A stretch of DNA of 33,829 bases from SUG1106 sp964651095. Its GTDB lineage: Bacteria; Bacillota; Clostridia; Peptostreptococcales; Anaerovoracaceae. The notes below the pieces were generated by a model. That model was not told where the DNA came from. It saw only the letters and a list, made by a program, of their open reading frames with translations, and searched no databases. Made by a program: the position numbers and the translations under genes. Positions 13,986 through 23,225 of this stretch are shown here, piece after piece; positions within the stretch are counted from its first letter, which is position 1, and each line of letters begins with the position of its first letter. Location of the stretch: contig CAZYWO010000009.1 of assembly GCA_964651095.1 (NCBI GenBank), forward strand, positions 1 to 33,829, written 5' to 3'.

Positions 13986-15887
13986 ATGATAAAAAAATTA
14001 TCAAAATACGTCAAAGAGTATAAAAAGTATGCCATAATGACTCCGGTTTTGGTAGTATTAGAATCGTTTATGGAAATCATGATACCGCTCCTGATGGCAG
14101 CTCTCATAGATAAGGGAATAGACAACGGAAATATGAGTGAAATCACCAAGTATGGTATTATACTGATATTTGCAGCGTTCCTTGCCATGGTTTTCGGAGT
14201 GTTGGCAGGAAAGACGGCGCCTATGGCATCTGCCGGTTTCGCAAAGAACTTAAGACAGGCCATGTATTATAAAGTTCAGGAATATTCTTTTGCGAGTATA
14301 GACAAATTTTCAACAGGCAGTATCGTAACACGTTTGACTACGGACGTTACCAATGTACAGCAAGCCTTCCAAATGATGATAAGAATTACAGTGCGTGCCC
14401 CGGGCATGCTTATTTTTGCTCTAATAGCATCTTTTAGCCTGAACCATAAGCTGGCGATGGTTTTCTTAGTGGTTCTGCCTATTTTAGGTATAGGAATGTT
14501 TATACTTATAAGCGTGGTGCAGCCTATTTTTGAAATTATTTTCAAGACTTATGATAAGCTGAACAATGTGGTACAGGAAAACCTTTACGGCATGCGCGTG
14601 GTTAAATCTTTCAACAGACAGGACCATGAAACTGAAAAGTTTACAACTATATCAGGCAAAATTTATAAGGACTTTTCCAAGGCAGAAAAAACGATGGCAT
14701 TTGTAGCGCCTCTCATGCAGACATGTATGTATACTTGTATGCTGCTTATTTCATGGATAGGCGCCAGAATGATTGTTGCCAGCGGCAACAATGAACTTTT
14801 TGGACTTACTACAGGCCAGCTTATGAGTATGATTACTTATACGACTCAAATTCTTATGAGCCTGATGATGCTTTCCATGATTTTCGTAATGATGACTATG
14901 GCGAAAGCTTCCGGCGAGAGAATTGTTGAAATACTTGATGAGGAAAGTGAACTGAGAAATCCCCCGGAGCCTGTATATAACGTGGCAGACGGTTCGGTGG
15001 ACTTTGAAAAAGTAAGTTTTATGTACGCAAGAGAAACTGATGATGCTGAAAACGAAAAGGTTGCTCAAAGCATGAATCCGGAAGAAAATATTAAATCGGA
15101 GCCTGCAAAAAAAGTTCTCGATAACATAAACATTCATATCCAATCGGGACAAACTGTTGGTATCATTGGAGGAACGGGTTCTTCAAAATCCAGTTTGGTT
15201 CAGCTTATTCCAAGGCTCTATGACGTTACAGAAGGCTGTGTAAAGGTAGGCGGCGTAGATGTGCGCGATTACGATATTGAAAGTTTGAGAAATCAGGTAG
15301 CGATGGTACTGCAAAAAAATGTGCTTTTTTCCGGCACCATTAAGGAAAACCTTCGCTGGGGAAACGAAAATGCAACAGATGAGGAGATTCGTCATGCTTG
15401 TCATGTGGCATGTGCAGATGAATTTATAGAGAGCTTTGACGATGGTTATGATACTTATATCGAGCAGGGCGGCGCCAATGTATCCGGCGGACAGAAGCAG
15501 AGACTTTGCATTGCCAGAGCTTTGCTTAAAAAACCCAAGATACTCATCTTAGACGACTCCACCAGCGCGGTTGACATGAAAACCGATGCGATGATAAGAC
15601 AGGCCTTTGCAGACGAACTGCCTGATACTACTAAAATTATTATAGCCCAGCGTATCGCTTCCGTTCAGGAATCGGATTTAATCATAGTTTTAGATAATGG
15701 ACAGATTGTTGACATGGGAAGTCACGATGAGCTGATGAAAACCAGTGATATTTACAGAGAAGTATATGAGTCTCAGAATAAGACTGCTGTAGGAAACAGT
15801 TCTCCGGTTATTAGTGATAATGGTAAGGGCGCTTTTAGCGCGTGCAGTTGTGCTGACTTTGGAGAAGGAGGTGGCTTAGATGAGTAA
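13986..15887 (+). CDS. heterodimeric ABC exporter subunit, degenerate ATPase site
   Basis: This is a fused membrane/ATPase half-exporter (six-helix domain about residues 15-310, ATPase domain about 340-600). Walker A is GGTGSSKSSL near 15168-15197 and the signature is VSGGQKQR. Walker B ends in ILILDDSTSAVD, with Asp where the catalytic Glu belongs, and the switch histidine is replaced (AQRIAS). These changes mark the non-hydrolysing partner of a BmrC/TM287-type heterodimer. A charged 30-residue insert precedes the Walker A strand. I chose the ATG at 13986 (MIKKLSKYVKEYKKY, the usual N-terminus) although AAGGAGG is 14 bases away. A TTG at 13947 behind AAAGGGG is the alternative. The substrate is probably a drug, lipid or peptide. 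Confidence 0.9.
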   Translation: MIKKLSKYVKEYKKYAIMTPVLVVLESFMEIMIPLLMAALIDKGIDNGNMSEITKYGIILIFAAFLAMVFGVLAGKTAPMASAGFAKNLRQAMYYKVQEYSFASIDKFSTGSIVTRLTTDVTNVQQAFQMMIRITVRAPGMLIFALIASFSLNHKLAMVFLVVLPILGIGMFILISVVQPIFEIIFKTYDKLNNVVQENLYGMRVVKSFNRQDHETEKFTTISGKIYKDFSKAEKTMAFVAPLMQTCMYTCMLLISWIGARMIVASGNNELFGLTTGQLMSMITYTTQILMSLMMLSMIFVMMTMAKASGERIVEILDEESELRNPPEPVYNVADGSVDFEKVSFMYARETDDAENEKVAQSMNPEENIKSEPAKKVLDNINIHIQSGQTVGIIGGTGSSKSSLVQLIPRLYDVTEGCVKVGGVDVRDYDIESLRNQVAMVLQKNVLFSGTIKENLRWGNENATDEEIRHACHVACADEFIESFDDGYDTYIEQGGANVSGGQKQRLCIARALLKKPKILILDDSTSAVDMKTDAMIRQAFADELPDTTKIIIAQRIASVQESDLIIVLDNGQIVDMGSHDELMKTSDIYREVYESQNKTAVGNSSPVISDNGKGAFSACSCADFGEGGGLDE

Positions 15888-17814
15888 AAAACCAATGACA
15901 GGTCCGGGTCCAAGAGGGGGCAAACAACTTTATGCAGGCGGCGCAGTATCTAAAATGAACGGAGATACTGTAAAAAGACTGCTTTCTTATCTAAAACAGT
16001 ATAGAATCCGCATGTTTTTCGTGGTAGTCTGTATATTAATCAGCGCTTTGGCTAGTGTAGCGTCTTCGCTTTTTATTCAGAGCCTTATTGACACTTACAT
16101 CGCGCCTTTGCTGCTGGAATCTGCCCCTGTATTTAACGGACTTCTAAGGGCAATAGGGTTTATGGCATGTATTTACCTTGCAGGCGTGCTGGCAAGTTTA
16201 TTTTACAGCAGGACTATGGGAGTGGTGGCTCAAAGTATATTAAAAGACATTCGAGATGAAATGTTTGAGCACATGCAGACACTGCCAGTTAAATATTTTG
16301 ACAGCAAAACTCATGGCGATGTGATGAGTTACTACACCAACGATGCGGATACGCTGCGTCAGATGATTTCTCAGAGCTTGCCAAACTTGTTTTCTTCGGT
16401 GATTTCTATGGTTGCGGTGTTTGCGTCTATGCTCCATCTCAGCATTTTGCTTACACTGGTGGTAATACTTTTTACTGCAATTGCTATGATTCTGATTAAG
16501 AAAATCGCAGGTATGAGCGGAAATTATTTCGTAAAACAGCAGCGAAGCTTGGCAGATGTAAACGGTTACATCGAAGAAATGGTAAACGGTCTTAAGGTGG
16601 TAAAAGTGTTTTGCCATGAAAAGAAGGCACAGGAAGTTTTCGATGGCAAGAATGAAGAACTATGTGAAAATATTACTAAAGCAAATGTTTTAGCTAACAT
16701 AGTTATGCCTCTCATGGGTAATCTGGGATATCTGCTTTACGTGGTAATTGCCATCGTGGGAGGCTTCATGGGAATTGCGGGAGTTATAAATATTTCCATC
16801 GGAGGCGAGCCGACCATTACTCTTGGAACAATCGCTTCTTTCCTGATACTTTCGAGAAACTTTATCAATCCGATTACACAGATGTCTCAGCAGCTTAATT
16901 CAGTTATCATGGCTATGGCGGGTGCTACCAGAATTTTTGAACTGCTTGATGAACCCGGTGAAGAGGACAAGGGAACCGTTACTCTGGTTAACGCTTGCTA
17001 TGACCAATCAGGCAAACTTGTTGAGTGCAAAGAGCATACCGGAATATGGGCGTGGAAAGACGATGATGAACTCGTGGAGGTACGCGGTAAAATTAATTTG
17101 AAAGAGGTTGATTTTGGATATACCGACGATGTTATGGTGCTCCACGATATTACGGTTTACGCCGAGCCGGGTCAAAAGGTGGCTCTGGTAGGCGCGACCG
17201 GAGCAGGTAAGACGACGATCACCAATTTGATAAATCGTTTCTACGATATAGATGATGGAAAAATTCAGTACGACGGAATTAATATTAATCGTATTCGCAA
17301 GGAGGACCTGCGCAGGTCATTGGGAGTAGTGCTTCAAGATGTAAATCTGTTTACGGGTACCGTTATGGAAAATATCAGATACGGCAAGTTGGATGCTACA
17401 GATGAGGAATGTATTGAAGCAGCAAAGCTTGTTAATGCAGACGGTTTCATACGGATGCTTCCAAAAGGCTATAATACTGTTTTAGAAGGCGACGGCAGCG
17501 GTTTATCCCAAGGCCAGCGTCAGCTTATTTCCATCGCTCGTGCGGCGGTGGCAGACCCTCCTGTAATGATTCTTGATGAGGCTACATCCTCTATAGACAC
17601 ACGTACTGAATCCATAGTACAGCGAGGCATGGACAATCTGATGAAAGGCAGAACAGTCTTTGTAATTGCTCATCGTTTGTCCACGGTGCAGAATTCGGAT
17701 GTTATCATGGTTATAGAGAACGGGCGCATCATCGAACGTGGAAATCATGACCATCTTATTGCAGAAAAGGGCAAGTATTATCAACTTTATATGGGCGCAT
17801 TTGAGCTTGAGTAG
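15880..17814 (+). CDS. heterodimeric ABC exporter subunit, catalytic partner
   Basis: This 644-residue half-exporter starts eight bases inside the preceding gene, behind AAGGAGG, so the two are translated together. The membrane domain spans about residues 35-350. The ATPase domain has Walker A GATGAGKTTI, Walker B MILDEATSSID with the catalytic Glu, and an intact switch His in VIAHRLSTV. Its signature is LSQGQ rather than LSGGQ. In the dimer, that altered signature pairs with the degenerate Walker B of the first subunit, leaving one active and one inactive site. An insert of about 35 residues rich in Trp/Lys/Asp (GIWAWKDDDELVEVRGK) lies before the ATPase domain. It functions as an exporter; the substrate is unknown. 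Confidence 0.92.
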   Translation: MSKKPMTGPGPRGGKQLYAGGAVSKMNGDTVKRLLSYLKQYRIRMFFVVVCILISALASVASSLFIQSLIDTYIAPLLLESAPVFNGLLRAIGFMACIYLAGVLASLFYSRTMGVVAQSILKDIRDEMFEHMQTLPVKYFDSKTHGDVMSYYTNDADTLRQMISQSLPNLFSSVISMVAVFASMLHLSILLTLVVILFTAIAMILIKKIAGMSGNYFVKQQRSLADVNGYIEEMVNGLKVVKVFCHEKKAQEVFDGKNEELCENITKANVLANIVMPLMGNLGYLLYVVIAIVGGFMGIAGVINISIGGEPTITLGTIASFLILSRNFINPITQMSQQLNSVIMAMAGATRIFELLDEPGEEDKGTVTLVNACYDQSGKLVECKEHTGIWAWKDDDELVEVRGKINLKEVDFGYTDDVMVLHDITVYAEPGQKVALVGATGAGKTTITNLINRFYDIDDGKIQYDGININRIRKEDLRRSLGVVLQDVNLFTGTVMENIRYGKLDATDEECIEAAKLVNADGFIRMLPKGYNTVLEGDGSGLSQGQRQLISIARAAVADPPVMILDEATSSIDTRTESIVQRGMDNLMKGRTVFVIAHRLSTVQNSDVIMVIENGRIIERGNHDHLIAEKGKYYQLYMGAFELE

Positions 17815-17838
17815 GCATAAAACAATTACGATAATTTA

Positions 17839-17869
17839 AAAAAGGGTATCACGACGATACCCTTTTTTT
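17839..17869. terminator. bidirectional terminator
   Basis: GGGTATC (17844-17850) pairs with GATACCC (17856-17862), with A-tract and T-tract on the two sides. It serves the ABC exporter operon on the plus strand and the CAP protein gene on the minus strand. Confidence 0.88.
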
Positions 17870-17915
17870 GTTGTATGCATTTTTAATGTAACCAATAGAG
17901 GTGGATTTTTACACA

Positions 17916-19532
17916 TTATTTGGTTTTTACGGATTTTTTAGCCGTATATGAGCTGTAGACTGTATAACCGTTAAAGATTCGATATGCGCGAACGCGATAC
18001 TCGTACTTTTTACCGGAAACCGCCGTAGTATTTTTATAATATCGGTTACCGGTAGTCTTTACCAATGTCCACTTGGAGCTTCCTGCAAGACGGCGATAAA
18101 CCTTGTATCCTGTAGCTTTAGATACGGAAGACCACTTTATGTAGTTGGTTTTTTTAGCCGTAGATTTAAGATATGTTATCTTAGGCGTACTTAAAGGCAC
18201 TGTTACATACTTGCTTGCGGAATATTCACTTTCGTAATTTGTGCCGTTTACCACCCGGTTTGTAGTTATGCGATAATAATATCTTATGCCTTTTCCTGCG
18301 GAGGCATCGTCGAACGTACAAGCTTTTAGACCTTCGCAAATCAGTTTCCATGAACCGCCCCGCGCCTTGCGGTAAACGTTGTAACTGGAGGCTTCAGGAA
18401 CAGATTCCCATTGCAAAGACGGTTTGCCGACAGAATTAATTTTAAGGCTGTTTATGACAGGCGGTTCAGTTGAATAGTAATGTTCTAAATCGAAGAAGTT
18501 TACATCGTATCGAAGGACATCGTTTCCAATATATACTGATATATTAAAAGAATCGCCGGAAGAATATTCATCTATGCCGGAAGGCCTGAAAATAATGCAT
18601 CCCGTCTGACCGTAATTTTGGTTATTCACATAAAAATCACCATCAGAGTAAAGGCTGCTGAAAGCCCATGTTTTACGGTCGCTTTTTCTGATCATATAAA
18701 TGAAAACATCTTTCTCATCTACCTTAGAACCTATGGAAATGCTCCACGGAGATGATACGGAAAAGTATGATGTAGGGGTGTTTTTGGCGGGCCAGCAAAC
18801 CCCGGTGTAAGCGTTGTCAGGATTGGAAGTATCGTTGGCATACATAGCGTTAAATGTACCTTTAACGCCTGTCACTGCACCAAATCCGGTCATTCCCATA
18901 GACGGATTAAGAATCCATCGACGATGACCGAGGATGCTTATATTATTAGTATCGCTGTCAGCCATCCAGCCATCTATAATTGTATGTTTTAAACAACTGT
19001 TTTGCCAAGACATCCAGGCGATATTTGAATTTTTAGAACCTGTAATGCCGTCAGCGGCTAAAGCACTATCCATGTCTGAAGGCGCAGAAGGCGTATGGGT
19101 CAGCTTGTTATTTACATAGTTGACTATTGAAGATGCTTGTGCTAAACTGTTGTATTTGTCAGAAAGATAAATTTCATCAGATATTCCTGCAATATAACGT
19201 ATGGTTTTTACTGTATTAAAAGCGCATATAAGTTCTTCGTCAGAAAGTCTGCCTGCTTTATAGGGAGCCTGAAGCACAGGAGTTTCATCGTATCCTATGG
19301 TATAATTCTTTAGAGGTTTTCCATCCTCGGTGTATTCAGCCAGATTTGTAGGATTCTCCTGAGAATACAGTACAATTTCTTCCTGAGAAGGATAGTTAAC
19401 GTTTGAAGATAATGTTTCAGCTTGGGCATTGCCGGCGGAAAATAAAAATGCTATTATAAAAATCAGCACTATCGACAAAAATAACCTTGTCGCTTTTTTA
19501 CCGGATAGGCATCTAACCACGTTATTATTCAT
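17916..19532 (-). CDS. secreted CAP-domain protein with fibronectin type III repeats
   Basis: This 538-residue protein starts at the ATG at 19532 behind GAAAGGA; earlier in-frame codons lack a site. Residues 1-38 are a signal peptide (basic start, a hydrophobic core near 18-33, cleavage after NAQA). A CAP/SCP-like region covers about 70-260, with HTPSAPSDMDSALAADG, NIAWMSWQNS and GHRRWILNPSMGMTGFG. Two Fn3-like repeats fill the C-terminal third (LQWESVPEASSYNVYRK and IKWSSVSKATGYKVYRR as matching B-C strands). There is no sortase motif, so it is probably secreted or held by charge. A relic with a similar C-terminal repeat lies at 4456. The function of such clostridial CAP proteins is not settled. 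Confidence 0.88.
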   Translation of the reverse strand: MNNNVVRCLSGKKATRLFLSIVLIFIIAFLFSAGNAQAETLSSNVNYPSQEEIVLYSQENPTNLAEYTEDGKPLKNYTIGYDETPVLQAPYKAGRLSDEELICAFNTVKTIRYIAGISDEIYLSDKYNSLAQASSIVNYVNNKLTHTPSAPSDMDSALAADGITGSKNSNIAWMSWQNSCLKHTIIDGWMADSDTNNISILGHRRWILNPSMGMTGFGAVTGVKGTFNAMYANDTSNPDNAYTGVCWPAKNTPTSYFSVSSPWSISIGSKVDEKDVFIYMIRKSDRKTWAFSSLYSDGDFYVNNQNYGQTGCIIFRPSGIDEYSSGDSFNISVYIGNDVLRYDVNFFDLEHYYSTEPPVINSLKINSVGKPSLQWESVPEASSYNVYRKARGGSWKLICEGLKACTFDDASAGKGIRYYYRITTNRVVNGTNYESEYSASKYVTVPLSTPKITYLKSTAKKTNYIKWSSVSKATGYKVYRRLAGSSKWTLVKTTGNRYYKNTTAVSGKKYEYRVRAYRIFNGYTVYSSYTAKKSVKTK

Positions 19533-19565
19533 GATTATTTTCCTTTCAGAATAAAGGGAATTTAT

Positions 19566-19602
19566 TTGCAAATATTTTATCATAATATTATTATTTTGTC
19601 AT
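19566..19602. promoter_or_regulatory. overlapping divergent promoters
   Basis: On the plus strand TTGCAA (19566-19571) and TATTAT (19589-19594) are 17 bases apart and lead to the YeiH-like gene. On the minus strand ATGACA (19602-19597) and TAAAAT (19579-19574) are also 17 apart and lead to the CAP gene. The two overlap almost completely, so only one can be occupied at a time. Confidence 0.45.
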
Positions 19603-19649
19603 CGCAGAAAAGTAAAGAAAGACAAAAGTATAAAAAAGGAGAACATGGT

Positions 19650-20702
19650 ATGGATAAAATAAAAGAGCTTTTCCCCGGCGTTGCACTGTGCATACTGATT
19701 GCTTGCGCCGCCACATTAATTGTCAAATTGATTCCGGCTCTTGAGATTGTCGGTGCGCCTGTATTCGGCATACTTATAGGCATATTGGCAGGCACTGTAA
19801 TGAAGCTGGGAGAAAAGACACAATTTAAAAAGGGTATCGCTTTTACATCGAAGAAAGTTTTGCAGTGGGCTGTAATTCTTTTAGGATTCGGGCTTAATCT
19901 GGCTACGGTGGGAAAGGTCGGGGCAACTTCGCTGCCTATTATACTTTCCACAATCGGGTCTTCACTTATCGTATCTTATATAATTTTCAAGTTGTTTAAA
20001 GTTCCTTCCAGGGTATCCACTTTAATCGGTGTAGGTTCATCGATATGCGGAGGCTCTGCCATCGCTGCCACTGCCCCTGTAATAGGCGCTGACGATGAAG
20101 AAATTGCCCAGTCGATTTCGGTGGTTTTTCTTTTTAACGTAATTGCTGCTTTAATTTATCCTACTTTGGGCGATATGATAGGTTTGAGTGACACAGGGTT
20201 CGGACTTTTTGCAGGAACGGCTGTTAACGATACCTCTTCTGTAACGGCAGCTGCTTCAGTTTGGGATACGTTTCACGGAACGGAAGGAGCCGTTCTGGAA
20301 TATGCTACAATCGTTAAATTGACAAGAACTCTGGCGATTATCCCTATTACTCTCGTACTTTCGGTCTTTCATGCTCGCAGAGATAAGACCGATGGAACAA
20401 AACTTTCAATTGTTAAGATGATACCGACCTTCATAATCTATTTCATCGTCGCATCAGCCATTACGACAGTGGTAAATCAGGTGGCAACCGGCGTGGCTTT
20501 AGAGATGGCGGTGGATTGTTTTGGATTCTTAAAGAAAGTAAGCAAATTTTTCATAGTTATGGCTATGAGCGCTATCGGCATTAACACGGATATTGTTAAA
20601 CTTGTTAAAACCGGAGCTAAACCTATCGGAATGGGCTTTGCCTGCTGGGCGGTTATCGGTATTGTATCGCTGGAAATGCAACGGATTCTGGGACTGTGGT
20701 AA
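19650..20702 (+). CDS. YeiH/UPF0324-family membrane protein, putative sulfate exporter
   Basis: This 350-residue, very hydrophobic protein has about ten membrane spans. It matches the YeiH family, with VLQWAVILLGFGLNLATVGKVG, VGSSICGGSAIAATAPVIGA and GTAVNDTSSVTAAASVW, the conserved half-helix motifs of that family. Family members are annotated as putative sulfate exporters, but experimental evidence for the substrate is thin. AAAGGAG lies eight bases before the ATG at 19650; a longer reading from 19566 lacks a site. It is divergent from the CAP gene and convergent with the aldo/keto reductase. I see no sulfur-metabolism gene beside it, so the substrate stays open. Confidence 0.88.
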   Translation: MDKIKELFPGVALCILIACAATLIVKLIPALEIVGAPVFGILIGILAGTVMKLGEKTQFKKGIAFTSKKVLQWAVILLGFGLNLATVGKVGATSLPIILSTIGSSLIVSYIIFKLFKVPSRVSTLIGVGSSICGGSAIAATAPVIGADDEEIAQSISVVFLFNVIAALIYPTLGDMIGLSDTGFGLFAGTAVNDTSSVTAAASVWDTFHGTEGAVLEYATIVKLTRTLAIIPITLVLSVFHARRDKTDGTKLSIVKMIPTFIIYFIVASAITTVVNQVATGVALEMAVDCFGFLKKVSKFFIVMAMSAIGINTDIVKLVKTGAKPIGMGFACWAVIGIVSLEMQRILGLW

Positions 20703-20730
20703 CAAAGTCTGCGTTAATAAACAAAGAACA

Positions 20731-20761
20731 AAAAAGATTGGCGTTATTCGCCAATCTTTTC
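20731..20761. terminator. bidirectional terminator overlapping a coding end
   Basis: AAAAGATTGGCG (20732-20743) pairs perfectly with CGCCAATCTTTT (20749-20760) around TTATT. The right arm and loop include the last codons (KIGE) and stop of the minus-strand aldo/keto reductase. It ends both converging transcripts. Confidence 0.85.
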
Positions 20762-21892
20762 TAATTCTGCATATTTATCATCGATTTGCTTCAGCATGCT
20801 GATAATTTCTATTTTTTGAGGACAGTGACTTTCACAGTTTCCACATCCTATACAGTCGCTGCCGTTAGTACCAAGAGCCTTATAAACATCCGAGAGTTTA
20901 CCCCATATATTATGGAAGCCTTTTGCCGCTGCCTCGTTGTAGGTTTTAAAAATTTTCGAGATAGGGATTTCCATAGGACATTCAAAGCAATAGTTGCAGC
21001 CCGTACATGGAACGAAAAGATCTTCCTGAAGAGCTTTTGCTGCTTGCCATGCGGCATCAACCTGCTTTTCACTTAGTCCGTTTCCGCCAAAAAATTCTAT
21101 ATTTTCTTTCATCTGCTCAAGAGACGACATACCTGAAAGAGTCCATCCCACACCATCCAGTTGATCCACAAAACCCAGTGCGAAATCGCTATATGAAAGT
21201 TTATCACCCTTTCCTGCATCGTCAAGGATCAGGCACGCTTTTTCACTGAGGGGGTTGGCTAGCATGCCGCCGCGGATAGGTTCCATAATGATGATGGGCT
21301 TGTTATATTCTCTGCAAATATAATAGAGTTCTTTAGCGTTGATATAGTCCCAATCCATGTAATTAAGCTGAATTTGAACAAATTCCAGCACGTCGCTGTG
21401 TTTTTCCATGATTTCGCGCAGCAGAGGAGGTTCACAGTGAACTGAAAGTCCAAGATGAGTTATGCGCCCTGCCTCACGTTCTTTTGCCATCAAGTCGATC
21501 ATATGCTGTTTGCAGATGTTAGGCCAAGTTTCTTCATCGACGTTATGTATAAGATAGAAGTCGAAATGTTCCACTCCGCACTTTTCAAGTTGCTCCTCAA
21601 ATATTTTTATAACATCGCTTTCACTCTTGCAAAGCCATGTTGGCAGCTTGTCTGCCAAATAAAAACTTTCTCTTGGATGTCTTTTAGAAAGCGCCTCTCT
21701 GCAAAAAATTTCAGATTCGCCTGCATGATATTTATAAGCCGTATCAAAATATGTAATTCCGTTTGCAATAGCATAATCGACCATTTCTCTGCCCGCATTG
21801 AAGTCAATTTTGCCTTCGCTGTCCATCGGAAGCCTCATGGTACCAAAACCCAATCTGGAAACTTTGGCTTCTTTAAATTCAGTATATTTCAT
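20744..21892 (-). CDS. aldo/keto reductase with C-terminal ferredoxin domain
   Basis: This is a 382-residue cytoplasmic oxidoreductase. Residues 1-280 form the aldo/keto reductase barrel, with the catalytic Asp, Tyr, Lys and His visible in YFDTAYKYH, LADKLP and YLIHN. The C-terminal 90 residues add two [4Fe-4S] motifs, CTGCNYCFECP and CIGCGNCESHCP, typical of the clostridial ferredoxin-type branch. Such enzymes probably exchange electrons with ferredoxin or a flavoprotein, and the natural substrates are mostly unknown. AAGGAGG lies about nine bases before the ATG. Its last codons form part of the shared terminator. It is divergent from the EamA transporter, with interleaved promoters. Confidence 0.92.
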   Translation of the reverse strand: MKYTEFKEAKVSRLGFGTMRLPMDSEGKIDFNAGREMVDYAIANGITYFDTAYKYHAGESEIFCREALSKRHPRESFYLADKLPTWLCKSESDVIKIFEEQLEKCGVEHFDFYLIHNVDEETWPNICKQHMIDLMAKEREAGRITHLGLSVHCEPPLLREIMEKHSDVLEFVQIQLNYMDWDYINAKELYYICREYNKPIIIMEPIRGGMLANPLSEKACLILDDAGKGDKLSYSDFALGFVDQLDGVGWTLSGMSSLEQMKENIEFFGGNGLSEKQVDAAWQAAKALQEDLFVPCTGCNYCFECPMEIPISKIFKTYNEAAAKGFHNIWGKLSDVYKALGTNGSDCIGCGNCESHCPQKIEIISMLKQIDDKYAELEKIGE

Positions 21893-21975
21893 AAAAAAAG
21901 CCCTCCTTATCGTTTATATATTGCGGCAACGCCGTCGTAAGTCATTTTTTGCAATTAAATAATATCGCCGAAACT

Positions 21976-22015
21976 ATTATACATTATTGAAGTTTTTTCG
22001 TAAATAGTATAAAAT
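21976..22015. promoter_or_regulatory. interleaved divergent promoters
   Basis: On the minus strand TTTACG (22004-21999) and a perfect TATAAT (21981-21976) are 17 apart and lead to the aldo/keto reductase. On the plus strand TTGAAG (21987-21992) and TAAAAT (22010-22015) are 17 apart and lead to the EamA transporter. Their polymerase footprints overlap. Confidence 0.45.
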
Positions 22016-22066
22016 GCAGTGGAATACAAAAATATGGCAGAATATAAAAAGGAGAAGACTTTTATC

Positions 22067-22978
22067 ATGAATACAACAAGAAAAGGTCAGCTTATGATGG
22101 CAATATGTGCGTTGATGTGGAGCATAGGCGGCATATTGATGAAATATATAGATTCAAGCCCATTTTTTATTGCAGGCATAAGAAGTCTGATCGCATTGTT
22201 TGTGGTGCTGATTTATATGTCTGTAAATCACTATAAAGTCAAGCTGAACCGCAAGTCCGTTTCCGCAGGTGTTGCTCTCTGCGGCTGTGTCACCTGCTTT
22301 GTGATTGCCAATAAAATGACGACGGCTGCTAACGCTATTGTTCTTCAATATATTGCACCTGCTTTTGTTTTAATAATTTCAGCGGTTTTCTTCAAACAAA
22401 AACTGAGAAAGATGGAAATAGGCGTGGTTTTGTTGACTTTTGGCGGGATAATATTGTTTTTTATAGATGAACTTGACTTGGGAAGTTTGATGGGCAATTT
22501 TATCGCTATCGCCTCAGGCCTTTTTATGGCGATAATGTTTGTATTCAATAGCAAGATAGACGATATGTCGGCAAAAATGAGCGGAATTTTGGTGGCTCAT
22601 TCTCTGACAGCCCTGATCGGAATACCGGTGGGTTGTTTTACTGCGGTTATTAATTTAGATGAAAGGGCCATATTGTTTTTAGGAATTCTGGGCGTTGTTC
22701 AACTTGGCATACCGTATGTGCTGTACTGCAAAGCTTCCGATGCGATAAGCCCTCTGTCGTGTTCTCTTATAGGAATGATAGAACCCCTCTTAAATCCTGT
22801 ATGGGTAGCGCTTTTCTATGGAGAAGTTCCCGGGATCTTTGCCTTCATAGGAGGTATTATTGTAATCGTTTCAGTAATAGTTTATAATGTTTGGGATGAG
22901 AAACACAGCAGGGATATGCAGGAGGATGATGACAACTATAGCGTGCAGCAGGGCGAGGAAATCTGCAATGCTAAGTAG
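22067..22978 (+). CDS. EamA/DMT-family transporter
   Basis: This 303-residue membrane protein has ten predicted spans arranged as two EamA repeats (about 5-140 and 150-285). Typical signatures are ICALMWSIGGILMKYID at the start, NAIVLQYIAPAFVLIISAVFF in the first repeat and SLIGMIEPLLNPVWVALFYGE in the second. Family members export amino acids, metabolites or drugs, and this substrate cannot be inferred. AGGAG lies 12 bases before the ATG at 22067. In-frame ATGs at 22019 and 22034 give longer versions without a better site. A T-run palindrome 140 bases downstream may be its terminator. Confidence 0.88.
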   Translation: MNTTRKGQLMMAICALMWSIGGILMKYIDSSPFFIAGIRSLIALFVVLIYMSVNHYKVKLNRKSVSAGVALCGCVTCFVIANKMTTAANAIVLQYIAPAFVLIISAVFFKQKLRKMEIGVVLLTFGGIILFFIDELDLGSLMGNFIAIASGLFMAIMFVFNSKIDDMSAKMSGILVAHSLTALIGIPVGCFTAVINLDERAILFLGILGVVQLGIPYVLYCKASDAISPLSCSLIGMIEPLLNPVWVALFYGEVPGIFAFIGGIIVIVSVIVYNVWDEKHSRDMQEDDDNYSVQQGEEICNAK

Positions 22979-23115
22979 CAAAATACAAGGGATATTCACA
23001 GCAACTCGCAGAGCTTCACAAACATTGTAAAATAAAGGTTTCGACCTCTAATTTCGGTGAAAACAGCGCTGCATGGGTATAAATTAATATATTATCATAT
23101 ATGCTGAATAGAGGT

Positions 23116-23166
23116 AATGTTGGCGGTAAACATTTAAAATGAGTGACTGCCAACATTTTTTTATTG
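23116..23166. repeat. GTTGGC/GCCAAC palindromic repeat, copy 3
   Basis: AATGTTGGCGGT (23116-23127) pairs with ACTGCCAACATT (23146-23157) with one G-T pair, and seven Ts follow. This copy looks like a working terminator on the plus strand. The arm sequence and about 42-base length match copies 1 and 2. Confidence 0.7.
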
Positions 23167-23225
23167 GCGTATCTTTGGACTGCTGACTTTTCCAGAAAAA
23201 CTTTAATTGAGCCGGTATGTATCCT

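Noticed and set aside
13986..17814. dedicated exporter for the SCIFF peptide
   Set aside because: The ABC pair is 5 kb away behind the hydrogenase operon and its terminator, has no C39 peptidase domain, and has its own promoter.
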